Shown in pieces: positions 37,919 through 47,222 of a stretch of DNA of 64,000 nt. Every line of letters starts with the position of its first letter. Position 1 is the first letter of the stretch. A program made the translations under genes and the position numbers. The DNA is from Perkinsela sp. pyNocScin1 (lineage: Eukaryota > Euglenozoa > Kinetoplastea > Prokinetoplastida > Perkinselidae): positions 1,487,945 to 1,551,944 of the forward strand of contig CAXHTR010000005.1 in NCBI GenBank assembly GCA_964019655.1, read 5' to 3'. The notes under the pieces are model-generated. The model was not told the DNA's origin and did not search any database. It was given only the letters and a program-made list of their open reading frames with translations.

Positions 37919-38863
37919 ATGAATTTCGCAAATTATACGGCGACGATTTTCGCCAGCCTCTCTGCAGAAGAGGAGAATAGGGAATTGTTCGCGGACACCT
38001 TGCAAAAGGCGTCCATCACAGTGAACGCAATGCATAGCGAATGGCGTGCCAGAGCCTTGCACGATCTAGCGTGCATCGTTAGCTCATGGCACTGCGAATG
38101 GCATGACGAAGCCCAGACAGGCATGGAGGCTTTTGCGGCGCAATCGGAGCGCCGCGTACAAGAAACGGGCGGCGCCCGTGCCACAGCACAGCACATTCTT
38201 GAGAGGGTCCTCTGCGGGCCTCGAGCCCGAGAGGATGATGGGGCACGCGTTTTTCAGGCCCCTGACCCTCGACTTACCCCACCGCCCGAGACCTTGCAGC
38301 CTCTACATCACTCGGCGCAGGCAGGCGGTAGTCCACTGGCGACGCAGATTCACGCCAACCTCTCCATAGAAGAAGAGAACAGGGGCCCGTTCACGGATGC
38401 CATGCAAAAGGCGTCCAGCACAGTGAACGCAGGGCACAGCGAGTGGCGTGCCGAAGCCGACGCAGAGATGCGGGCTTTCGCGGTGCAATCGAAGCGCCGC
38501 GCAGAGGAAACAGACAGCGCCCGAGCCACAGCACAGAACATTCTTGAGAGGGTCCTCCGCGGGCTTCGAGCCCGAGACGATGATGGGGCACGCGTTTTTC
38601 AGGCCCCAAGCGACAAAGAAGCTCCGCCCACCGACACCCCGCAGCCTGCAAAGCACTCTACGCAGGCGGGCAACAGTGAAGGATCGCCGCGTGCTGCCGT
38701 GGTCAAGCGCATCTTTAAGTGCGCCGTTCTGAGTGCGTGTCTAGTGCACGCTTTACGCATCTTGGGCATTATCCGCCCAGAGCTAGCCGGTGCGCAGAAT
38801 ACCGCTATAATCACGATTACAGTGATTTCTAGCGCACTGGCTGTGTCAAGAACCCGTGTGTAG
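37919..38863 (+). CDS. Unrecognised tail-membrane protein with internal duplication
   Basis: 314 residues. Two homologous blocks of about 100 residues: block 1 near 8-120 (LSAEEENRELF ... LERVLCG ... ARVFQAP) and block 2 near 145-230 (LSIEEENRGPF ... LERVLRG ... ARVFQAP), each helical and charged. Block 1 has about 20 extra residues (VSSWHCEWHDEAQ). Proline-rich linkers follow each block. The C-terminus (about 262-309) holds two hydrophobic segments, around CAVLSACLVHALRILGII and TAIITITVISSALAV. DNA of the block ends is nearly identical, so the duplication is recent. Composition is GC-rich against its flanks. Function unknown. Confidence 0.65.
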   Translation: MNFANYTATIFASLSAEEENRELFADTLQKASITVNAMHSEWRARALHDLACIVSSWHCEWHDEAQTGMEAFAAQSERRVQETGGARATAQHILERVLCGPRAREDDGARVFQAPDPRLTPPPETLQPLHHSAQAGGSPLATQIHANLSIEEENRGPFTDAMQKASSTVNAGHSEWRAEADAEMRAFAVQSKRRAEETDSARATAQNILERVLRGLRARDDDGARVFQAPSDKEAPPTDTPQPAKHSTQAGNSEGSPRAAVVKRIFKCAVLSACLVHALRILGIIRPELAGAQNTAIITITVISSALAVSRTRV

Positions 38864-39237
38864 ATATAACGATAAACTCATATGTATATATATAAATCAA
38901 ATACCAAACTTCATACATAGTAACCACACTCATTCAATATACTCATACACACAGTCATCACAAATATAAATATACACATCCACGCGCAAATGGAAGATCC
39001 TTATTGTCCGTATCTTTACGTTAAGTGACTGATCGTACGCCAGCGCTTGTATTCACGTTTTTACCTTTTCTTTTCATACAATGAATGCAGTACTCTTTTT
39101 GGCTGGTAGCATTCCGAAAGTGGAGTTCAGATCAGGAAATGAGCTAGCGAGGGGCTCCGTAGCTAGGCCGCATCAGATCTTGCCCATACTGGCGCCAGCG
39201 CAGGCGTAAGTCTCTGCTCGACAGCTCGCCCCAAAAT
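38864..39237. other. Intergenic, no gene seen
   Basis: AT-rich, with a TATA/CACA-rich low-complexity part near 38880-38990. No gene. Confidence 0.4.
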
Positions 39238-39239
39238 AC

Positions 39240-39818
39240 AGTACTTTGCATTGCTGTTAGACAAGATGCCGTTTGAGCATATTTTCAGATATGAAGGTAA
39301 AAAGGGCGGCATTTGAGAGATCTCGGAGAGTAGATAGTTCTAGAAAAAAAAATTACTCTGATATCTGCTATGGTTGGCTCTGTATGATAAAATATGCCTG
39401 TTTTTTGACCCCTATTTTCCCCGTGGGTCAGTATCAGAGCTTATGCACCCCAGCAACAATGACCATTTGCATGCGTCGAGGAAACCGTGCCAACTGCCGG
39501 CTGGTCTGCCCATGTCCTGACGAATACGATGCCTTCCAAAGTCATGTTACCTCTTCATGTACACCGTGGAAGGTTTTAGGGAATTTTCGAAACGCATTGC
39601 CTCTTTTGTTACCCCTTGCGATCCCTGTTTGTCGGCTAGAGTGGAGGCTCAATGGCCTGTCACCCAAAATTTGGTGAAAAATCAATTCGCTAAAACCTCG
39701 CGAAATGCATTATTTTCGGCGTCTCCTGGCATTTTGAAGTCTTTTGAAAAAAAAATTGGTCGAAAATCTTTTGATATAAGAAATCGCCATCTTGTCTGTT
39801 TTCATATGCAAAGTACTG
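39240..39818. mobile_element. Tc1/mariner-like element, non-autonomous, 579 bp
   Basis: Perfect 13-bp terminal inverted repeats CAGTACTTTGCAT / ATGCAAAGTACTG, each flanked by TA (39238-39239 and 39819-39820), the target duplication of Tc1/mariner elements. Homology between the ends resumes a few bases inside (AGACAAGATG on both), giving a repeat of about 37 bp. Internal open frames are short and carry no recognisable transposase motif. Confidence 0.75.
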
Positions 39819-39820
39819 TA

Positions 39821-40425
39821 AATTGAACTTTATGGAAGATTGGGTAAATACTGTTTAAGATGAAACTTTTCGACAGTACGGCCCACAGGAAGGTCACTCT
39901 GGCGAGAAATACCAGCGTGAAGAATGCATTTAGGCAGCAAGCATAGCAGAGCGTTTTCGGATAATTAAGAAAATGTTGGAAAGGGACAGCTGTAGAAAAG
40001 GAAAAAGCCCAAGCTGAGTCAAAGTATGCCTAAAGTACACAGCACACAAAGCTCGCTGATACTGGAGAGGAAAAGGAACACCTGCGCTTTGCACAGAAGC
40101 AGAGCCAGACTACATCATTCAAACAGAGAGTGCAGAAAGTCTGAAAAGAGCGCATGAAATAGAATCGGCATTGCATATTAAGCACAACGCGTGATCACCC
40201 CATCGCCTCTGCACTGCGTCAGCCAACGACAAAGGTCCATCCATGCAGTGCGCCATTCGGTAAGGCTTGCCCGCAAGCTGTGAATATTCAGCGTGTAGAA
40301 TTTCTTCTGGGCCTGGGTGGAAAGTACGCTCAGATGGCGCTGGATAGAGTAGAATCTTAGTATGTCCCACTTTTGAAACCTTTATGATATTCTTTACAAC
40401 TTACCTTCATTTATTGCCTTCAATT
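39821..40425. other. Intergenic, no gene seen
   Basis: No supported gene on either strand. Confidence 0.4.
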
Positions 40426-40683
40426 ATGGCACTGGAGTTTGCGAAGGAACTCCTCTCCTGTTTAGGAAAAAATCGCCTGCGAAGAAGCTTGCTAAGCCGC
40501 CTTGGCATCACGGCGACGGTACGAAACCACCCCAAAAAGCTGCTGCGAAGGTCGATGTTTCCAGCATCGAGCGAGAGGCTATTTTCACGCGCGCGTCTCC
40601 AAAGACTTCGACCCAACCTCGCGAGAATGTCACCTGAGCACATGCCGCATTCGATCCGGCGCTCACAAGCAGCGATCGCGTGA
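40426..40683 (+). CDS. Small basic protein, unrecognised
   Basis: 85 residues from MALEFAKELLSCLGKNRLRR. Very arginine-rich throughout. The last 25 residues lie in the segment duplicated at 36895, and the stop is 11 bases before the ATG of the next small frame. Substitutions between the two copies are partly silent in this frame (R, P). A real gene is possible but weakly supported; a competing frame (40502-41014) is open over the same region. Confidence 0.35.
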   Translation: MALEFAKELLSCLGKNRLRRSLLSRLGITATVRNHPKKLLRRSMFPASSERLFSRARLQRLRPNLARMSPEHMPHSIRRSQAAIA

Positions 40684-40757
40684 GCGAGGAGCAGATGGTA
40701 GCTTGCCACCTGTACTTGGTGTACATCGCGTTGCTCTGGGTAGCGCGAAAGCTGAGC
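40612..40757 (+). repeat. Duplicated segment, copy 2 of 2
   Basis: Counterpart of 36895-37041. The two copies differ at about ten positions. Confidence 0.8.
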
Positions 40758-40844
40758 TTGCTCCGGAGAGCCAACTTCGAATTGCTGCAGACTGTGGGGA
40801 CGTATGCCTTTTTCGGGCTATGGGTCATCCTATCGCGGAGGTGA
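40695..40844 (+). CDS. Possible small membrane protein
   Basis: 49 residues: MVACHLYLVYIALLWVARKL, a short basic link (LRRANF) and a second hydrophobic run (TVGTYAFFGLWVIL) ending SRR. The first 19 residues equal those of the frame at 36981. The two-helix hairpin with basic ends is membrane-protein-like. An alternative frame, 40502-41014, ends in a hydrophobic region (ALSVSAFLIYFM) and cannot be excluded. Confidence 0.35.
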   Translation: MVACHLYLVYIALLWVARKLSLLRRANFELLQTVGTYAFFGLWVILSRR

Positions 40845-41965
40845 ATCTCGCCGCTCCAAGCTATTCTCAGGAGAATAAGTGGGGTGTGGTATGTTTTTTT
40901 AATTTCGAAGCAGCCTTGTCTGTCAGTGCATTCCTCATCTACTTTATGCAGAACAACAAGATGGTTCCTCTAGGCGCTGCGATCACTGTCTGCGGTCTTC
41001 TCGCGTGCAGCTGAAAATACAATCCATGCAGACTCTGCTCAACAAATGCTGAACTTCATGGCAACATCATGTAGAAGGATCCGTTTTCGTGTGTTTGTGT
41101 GTGCTTCCCGTTGAGAGTCACTGCCTTCATCGAATTTACCGCAGATCGCTCGTAGGCTTTGCACATAGAGGTTATTTACGCTGACTGTGCTGACGTGAAC
41201 GAATCCATGCGTACAACTGCAACAAGAACCAGGTATTCATCCATCTCTGCGACGATTATCATTGAAGCGCTTTGTATGGCGATTCAGGCTTTATGGCTGA
41301 AATATTCGAAAATATGCAACGATCCCCGCTGCGACGAGAGACCGAAATCTCAGTAGAAGCGCAGCGACAAAAACTGCAGAGCGCTATCATTCACAAACAT
41401 TGATGACTGTCGATAGCGCATAGAAGCGGCCTTCGTAGGGAAGCAAATGGTTGACTTTTCAAGATCTTGTAAGTTCGATGTATGGCCTAATGCTAAATAG
41501 ATGCTTGTGATTGCCTATGTAAACGACATGAGTGGTATACCTGCCACGTATTCAATGTTCTTGCCAGTGTCTTTTATCTCATGAATTTGCACTAAGCTTT
41601 CCCCTGAAACTGTTTATTCGAAGAATTTGTACAGGTAGCATGTATCGACCGATCTGGTCATATCGACCCACTCGCGGGGGTGCCGGCGTCATGCACATCT
41701 GTGTGAAACATGCGAGCGCTACATCTGGGAGCTCTGCAGGCTAGTTCGCCAAGGCAAGACATCGATCACTGAAGCCCAACTGTGTGCTGCGAACGTCAGA
41801 AAGGGCGTGATAAAGATAGTGTCCACATGGGATACATACGAGTGATTATTGTTTCGAGCTCTAGCAGACGACACAAGTTTTCAGACTGCTTAAAGATAGG
41901 GCCGTGCACATCTATGACTGTGCTGCAATCTGATTTCGGGTGAATTCTATTTCAGTTATATAATA
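40845..41965. other. Gene-poor spacer
   Basis: Apart from the alternative frame ending at 41014, no frame on either strand has recognisable content. Short frames at 41159-41356 and 41532-41744 have no motif. Confidence 0.35.
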
Positions 41966-42355
41966 ATGGTTCGTCGAGAGCAAACCACGTATATTGTGCG
42001 CTATCCTGCGCTGAAAGCGTTCGTAGATGCATTGATTGCGCAAGGGTATGGCGACTGGGCGATCCATACACGGGTCAAGGAACATAGACCGGCCTTTGAG
42101 CGAGTGCCCCATGCTGAAACGATCGGCATGTACCGCAAGTATTTAGCGGAGCAGAAAGGCGCGCAAGCACAGCCAGATGTTCCAGTTCAGCGGGCTCCTG
42201 CCCGACCCGTAATGGGTCGACGCGAACATGTCAACGCAAATCCGATGGAGCGCGCGCCAGCGGGGCAGGCGCGAAACGAGTATCTCACGCTAATAGAGAT
42301 GCTTGGCTTCGCCGCGGTCGTTTTGCTACCACACCTGGTGCAAGCGTTCCTCTGA
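41966..42355 (+). CDS. Small protein with C-terminal membrane segment, unrecognised
   Basis: 129 residues. A helical N-terminal domain (about 1-70: VRYPALKAFVDALIAQGYGD and WAIHTRVKEHRP) is followed by a proline/alanine/arginine-rich linker and a C-terminal hydrophobic segment (about 108-129: LIEMLGFAAVVLLPHLVQAFL) that ends the protein. This is the layout of a tail-anchored protein. GC-rich against its AT-rich flanks. A clear ATG and an uninterrupted frame support a gene. Confidence 0.6.
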   Translation: MVRREQTTYIVRYPALKAFVDALIAQGYGDWAIHTRVKEHRPAFERVPHAETIGMYRKYLAEQKGAQAQPDVPVQRAPARPVMGRREHVNANPMERAPAGQARNEYLTLIEMLGFAAVVLLPHLVQAFL

Positions 42356-42776
42356 ATGCGCCTCCTCTCAAATGATCTATGCATTGATGGTTTATGAGCT
42401 TTATGTTGCCCTTCGTATAGCTCTCTACATAATGTACTTGTTTTTTCTTATGATTTCTCTTGTAATACCAATGCACCAGCAGATTTGCCGCAGTGCGATG
42501 AGCACCACGTGTACGGGAAGTTTTCTCAATTAAAGGAAACTGATTGAGGCCCCTGAAGGAGCATTAAATGTTTTCTACTACGAGCGCGTTCATGGACCTT
42601 TGGGCCAGGACTGCAACTTTAATTGGAGACTTTAGCTGGGCATTTACATGAAAAATCGGAAGGGTCGTGAAGCTAATGGATCCCTCATATGGGCATCTGC
42701 TCTGAGGCGGCAATGAAGAGAGAGCATTTATTTTTCAAATTCCAGATCCCCCAGAGTGCACGTGACTCACGGTACA
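42356..42776. other. Intergenic, no gene seen
   Basis: AT-rich spacer without supported coding sequence. Confidence 0.4.
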
Positions 42777-43109
42777 ATGGCTGAGTATGGCGTAGACCGG
42801 CCATGCTGCACGGAGAAGCTTTTCAGAGCGCTAGGGCTTGGTGTGGTGGCCTTGTATAACTGCCGCCTCTACAATGCGGTAGCGGTTTTAAAGTTTTTCA
42901 GCAGTGTTAACGTACTCTTCCGAGATTCGTCCCAGTCACGGATATCCCAAACAGGTCACTCAAAAAATGCATCTCACCAGTTTCTTTCAGGCGAAGTAGA
43001 ACGCAGTTACTTTGAAAAGATTCCACATTTTGACATGAAGGCAATTGGCTACTTATTACTCCTTCTGATACTTCCTCATATCTACCATTCGCTTTTCGCA
43101 CACAAATGA
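42777..43109 (+). CDS. Small protein with C-terminal membrane segment, unrecognised
   Basis: 110 residues from the first ATG (MAEYGVDRPCC); a GTG start seven codons upstream is not used. Hydrophobic stretch near 20-45 (ALGLGVVALYNCRLYN) and a strong C-terminal segment (AIGYLLLLLILPHIYHSLF) closed by AHK. Tail-anchor-like again, but the sequence is unrelated to the gene at 41966. Confidence 0.45.
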   Translation: MAEYGVDRPCCTEKLFRALGLGVVALYNCRLYNAVAVLKFFSSVNVLFRDSSQSRISQTGHSKNASHQFLSGEVERSYFEKIPHFDMKAIGYLLLLLILPHIYHSLFAHK

Positions 43110-43619
43110 CAAGCCCATCTCTACTTTAGAAGAGCTGAGTACTGATCTTTCAACGGACATAGAGGAAGAGGCTTCGCTTCGCCTCACACCTTGTCTATTG
43201 AAAATCAGTCAGCAGCCCGTCGTGCGCTCCACAAGTCTCGCACATCTCTCTCTCTTGCCTCAGCTCAGCATTCTTCCCAAGCATCCCTACCACAGAATCT
43301 GGCAAATAGCAATTGCTTCTGGTATCACTGCTGGAAACACGGAGAGGGTGCCCGCTCGTTTATTGGAGCGTGTCGGGTCAAGTATTTCGCGCGAGGAGAA
43401 GCCCAACTCTAGAGCACGGTTTTAATTTTAGTGGGAAAGAGCATTCTTTTGAAGTTTTTTTTCAAATTTTTTTTTGGAATGACTAGATCATGCCTATCTA
43501 AAACCTTTCAAATGCGATATTATATTCACGATTTATTCCTATTCCCGTAAACTTTAGGTTCTAAAATGATCTAATCAGCGCGCGAGGCCGATCAACAGAA
43601 AGCGTCTGCAATCTCTTGT
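43110..43619. other. Gene-poor spacer with hAT-like remnant
   Basis: About 43535-43571 shares TTCCTATTCC and TTCTAAAATGATC, in the same order, with the inside of the hAT element (33992-34033), so it is probably a decayed relative of that element. An open frame to 43425 (RVGSSISREEKPNSRARF at its end) has no convincing start and is not called. Confidence 0.4.
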
Positions 43620-43980
43620 TTAATCAGTCCCCTTCAAAAAAAATTAAAACGGTACACGCCAACCACGAGGAGCACGCGATGATCGACTGCGACCCACTGG
43701 CCTGTCCATAGAGAAGAGCTGGCTGTGACCGTATGCGTCAGATCGTATTGACGAAGCTCACCACTACTCAAACATTGTTCAGCCTGTGTGCATCGAGCAT
43801 AAGTGGCATTATTCTGTGTGTGTGATCAAAGCTTTATGACTTGCACCCGTGCGAAGAGCTCAGGCTGGAGCTTGCTATCACGCACTATATTTTCAACTTT
43901 CACCTTCTTGAAAAATTATCAATGGCACTGTTCAATACACAAGAGATCAGCCTGATGCTTTTCAACGTCCTTGACTGACT
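43620..43980 (+). pseudogene. Strongly decayed copy of the 44040 gene (RNI-like LRR)
   Basis: Broken pieces in order: SPSKKIKTVHANHEEHAMID, a stop, then in changed frames a degenerate middle and finally LYDLHPCEELRLEL, matching SPPKKMKTA, NHEE and LHLHPCEELYLDF of the neighbour at 44040. Multiple stops and shifts. Confidence 0.65.
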
Positions 43981-44039
43981 CCACATAACTCTATTCTTCA
44001 TGATTGAACTATTCATTTTTTGTATTCAATTCACTACCC

Positions 44040-45272
44040 ATGTATCTGCTCAAACGCCTCTTCGACCAGTCCCCACCGAAAAAGATGAAAACCGCACCAG
44101 GCCAACCATGAAGAGCCGCAGGATGATCGAATGCGCTTCGTTACTCGCCCCTCAATGGAAAAGAACTGGCTGTGTCCGTACAGACCAGATTGTATCGACG
44201 AAAAGCACCGTTTTTCCAACATTATGAAACCAGTGTGCATCGAGAACAAGTGGTATGAAAAGATGGATGCCTCCAACTCCGAGTGGGAGCACATTTTACG
44301 CTCGGAGATACTTGATCTTCTCAGAGATGATAAGTGGCAGTGGGACCGGATAGTTATGCCTATTTACTCCCCAGATCTCTTGGAGCTGCTGCACTTGCAC
44401 CCGTGCGAGGAACTCTACCTCGATTTTGACCCGGTAACACTGTCGAGTGCCGACGTCCGGAACATCGCAAAGTGTACTTCTCTTCGCCTTCTGAACATGG
44501 GGTGCAACGAAATTAGCACGGCAGACATCGGTGCACTCCATCATTTACAAAATTGCAAAAACTCTTCTACGACATAGGAGAGAGCCCCTTTTCGTGTCTT
44601 CAGGCACTCAGGCAGCTCCCGAGGCTCACCATGCTGCAAATCAATTCATCGCACTTCTGCCCTCTGGAAATCCCATCATTCCCTTTTGAGGAGAACGAAA
44701 TCGCCGAAGCGCTGTCATGCATCTCTGACAACAACAATGCGATCCGCGAGCTGTGCATTGGCATCACGCTCGGTCCAGTTCTCCTTCTCGTTCTCGGACA
44801 GCTCACGAAGGTCGAAAGTATCTTCGTTGAGAACAGTGAGATCGAGTACACCGGGTTTGACCTACAATTCCTCTTTATGAGCCCAAGTCTTCATAAAAGT
44901 GTGCGCCACATGCACTTGAGCCACTCGCACTTTGGCGCCATGGTGCTATCTCATCTCCCAAAATTTACAAAACTACAAACGATCGACCTGCGCGGCATGG
45001 ACATCTCGACAGATACGCTCCTCGCACTTCTTCGCGCCAACGCGGATCACCTGGAGGCTTTGACAGTTTCGCACTGCCGAGCGGTTGACGATACCCTCCT
45101 TGAGGGGGTGGCGAGATGCAAGTGCCTGAAGGTCGCCGAAATTTTGGACACAGCAGTCACTGCTGGGGCAGTAGAGCGGTACAAGAAGGCGAAGCGACCG
45201 AACTGGCAGATTTTGGTGCATAGGGAGTTCTTAGTTCGGGCCAAAAATAGCCAAAATACTCAAAATGAGTAA
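44040..45272 (+). pseudogene. RNI-like LRR gene with two frameshifts
   Basis: Starts MYLLKRLFDQSPPKKMKTAP. A shift near 44097 moves the reading to NHEEPQDDRMRFVTRP and a middle part (EKNWLCPYRPDCID ... WDRIVMPIYSP ... LHLHPCEELYLDF). A second shift near 44550 moves it to an end of about 240 residues with cysteine-containing helix/strand LRRs (LPRLTMLQINSS, HMHLSHSHFGAMVLSHLP, LQTIDLRGMDISTDTLLAL, LEALTVSHCRAVDDTLLEGV). This is the RNI/F-box type of LRR, different from the secreted family, without signal peptide or VVDE tail. The long end frame is still open, so decay is recent. Confidence 0.75.
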
Positions 45273-45439
45273 CACCGATGGGGCAATGCATACTATTGAG
45301 TGCTTGCATTTGTAAATACTGGGCTGTCCACCGAATAACCACAAGCGATAAGACATGCGAACATTTTTGAGAAGATTGAATTCAGCAAATTATATAAACC
45401 CCAGGTAGCGTCGCTCTCCACTTTGGATTTCAGTTTATC
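45273..45439. other. Intergenic, no gene seen
   Basis: AT-rich spacer between two related pseudogenes. Confidence 0.4.
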
Positions 45440-45815
45440 ACAAAGTTTTTGCTTTTATCTCTACAAATGCGTACAGCTGCAGTGCACAAGGCGCAGTGAA
45501 GGGCCCACACCCTATTTTGACACAGATTCTCCTTTTTGATGGCACGCAGATTTCAAGTGCTCTTTGAATGTTGTGCTCGAGCACTGACCAGATCGTTCCA
45601 AGAGTTTCCGAAGAAGAATTATGCTCGTTCGAGATCTCCCGCATGTGGACTTTCCCGGATGTTTTCAATTCCATCGTCCTCGCCCACGCAGACCATCTTC
45701 AGTACCTGAGCATATGGGGCTGCTAAGCCGGTGACACGCTCCTCGATGTAGTAGCGAAATTGAGAAACCTGCGGGTAGAAACCGCCACAACCTTCAGATG
45801 CAACTTCTGAAGCTT
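45440..45815 (+). pseudogene. Decayed C-terminal copy of the RNI-like LRR gene
   Basis: Plus-strand pieces ending LAHADHLQYLSIWGC, stop, AGDTLLDVVAKLRNLRV align with ANADHLEALTVSHC and VDDTLLEGVARCKCLKV at the end of the 44040 gene. At least two stops. Confidence 0.6.
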
Positions 45816-46133
45816 TTCTGTGATCATTCTTTTCCAAAAAGAGCTAAGATAGCGCAATTGAAACACGAAGACTATCGCGAAACGCGATAGAAATGCGATA
45901 ATATGTACAATACAAGCCATGATACCTTATTACGAAGCATTTCGGGGTCAGTTCAGATTTCATAGCGTAAAAACGGTACCAGTCGAAATTCTGAAGGCTC
46001 AAAATGGAGTTAGCAAGGATATTGTTTCCAAAATGTTGAGAAAGACTACTCGTGACTGCCCAACATCACCCTCTCTGACATTGTCATCTCTATGTTTGCG
46101 TTTTCTCACACCTATTTCAAAAAAAGAACTTGA
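45816..46133. other. Intergenic, no gene seen
   Basis: No supported gene; short frame at 45919-46326 overlaps the start of the next LRR gene in another frame and has no motif. Confidence 0.4.
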
Positions 46134-47006
46134 ATGTCTTTCTGGTCTGTCTTCACATTTGCAATCGCATCTGACACGTGCCTTGGACGTGTTGACACTG
46201 CTCTTCTCGATGACCAGACGCTCATGGAGATTCTGCTTGAATGTACAAGTGGTGAAGGCAAGAACAGGCTCCTCGATGAGGCAGGAACATTCAAATCAAT
46301 CAGATATATCGACGATGTCGAATTAGAAGACGATGGGCAACTCTTTGCCGTTGATTCTTCAGGCTATAAGCTTGAAGGGACGCTGCAGCTCGACTTTATG
46401 CCACAGAGCATGCTCTACTTCTTTGTCAAAGGAAACAAGCTGCACGGGACGCTCGACACGAGCAAGCTCCCACGGACACTTCTCGAACTTGATATCAGCA
46501 TAAACTTTTTTTCCGGGACTATCGAATGGGGTGACTTTCCAGAATGTGCACGAAGCATATCCCTGAGCTCCAACCAATTTACGGGGAGTGTTGACCTAAG
46601 TGTCCTACCAAATGTGTACAATCTCTCGATTGACCGCAACGCTTTTACGGGGAGAATATGCCTCTCAAGCCTCCCAGAGGCGCTCGTAGTCCTCAAATTG
46701 TCAAACAATCGTCTGAGCGGGGAGGTATCGTTCGCAAGCCTACCAGAGAGCCTTTCACTCCTCGACATCTCGTACAATCAGCTCTCTGGGAGATTTTTGA
46801 TATCAAACCCGCCTCACTCCCTCGAGACGCTGTGTGCCGATGGCAACCTTTTTGAGGGGACAGCAGTGGTTGCGAATGTGCTCGGTGTTGGTGTGACTTT
46901 GGAGTGTGACGGCATTCGAGCTGTCAAGAATGAGAGTGGGAAAGCGCATAAACATGAGATGGACATAATGGGGCTCGTGTATTGGCAGCGGACGGCGTTT
47001 GACTAG
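46134..47006 (+). CDS. LRR protein, subtype A
   Basis: 290 residues. Start MSFWSVFTFAIASDTCLGR, then TALLDDQTLMEILLECT. The cap has lost W and both cysteines (SIRYIDDVELEDD). About eight repeats (NKLHGTLDTSKLP, NQFTGSVDLSVLP, NAFTGRICLSSLP, NRLSGEVSFASLP). The tail reads IRAVKNESGKAHKHE, a variant of VVDE-x-G-x-x-H. First of five intact LRR genes of the right cluster. Confidence 0.87.
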   Translation: MSFWSVFTFAIASDTCLGRVDTALLDDQTLMEILLECTSGEGKNRLLDEAGTFKSIRYIDDVELEDDGQLFAVDSSGYKLEGTLQLDFMPQSMLYFFVKGNKLHGTLDTSKLPRTLLELDISINFFSGTIEWGDFPECARSISLSSNQFTGSVDLSVLPNVYNLSIDRNAFTGRICLSSLPEALVVLKLSNNRLSGEVSFASLPESLSLLDISYNQLSGRFLISNPPHSLETLCADGNLFEGTAVVANVLGVGVTLECDGIRAVKNESGKAHKHEMDIMGLVYWQRTAFD

Positions 47007-47222
47007 GCTTCTCCTCTCTGTAATGGTTGTTTGAAGTGCACATACGATACACGAAGCTCTTATGAAGTTTTGAATTTATTAAACTATGAAATACGTGCAT
47101 TTGACTTCATCGGTATGATCACTTGTCATTTCGGCCTGACAGTCCAATATCGTAAAGAAAATAGGCAAATCAGTAGATTCTGATACTTTCACGTCTTAAT
47201 ACCTTTCGTTCATTCTTTTCAA

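Noticed and set aside
43191-43425. Protein-coding gene
   Set aside because: Two overlapping frames of similar length, no good start, no motif, no relative in the window.
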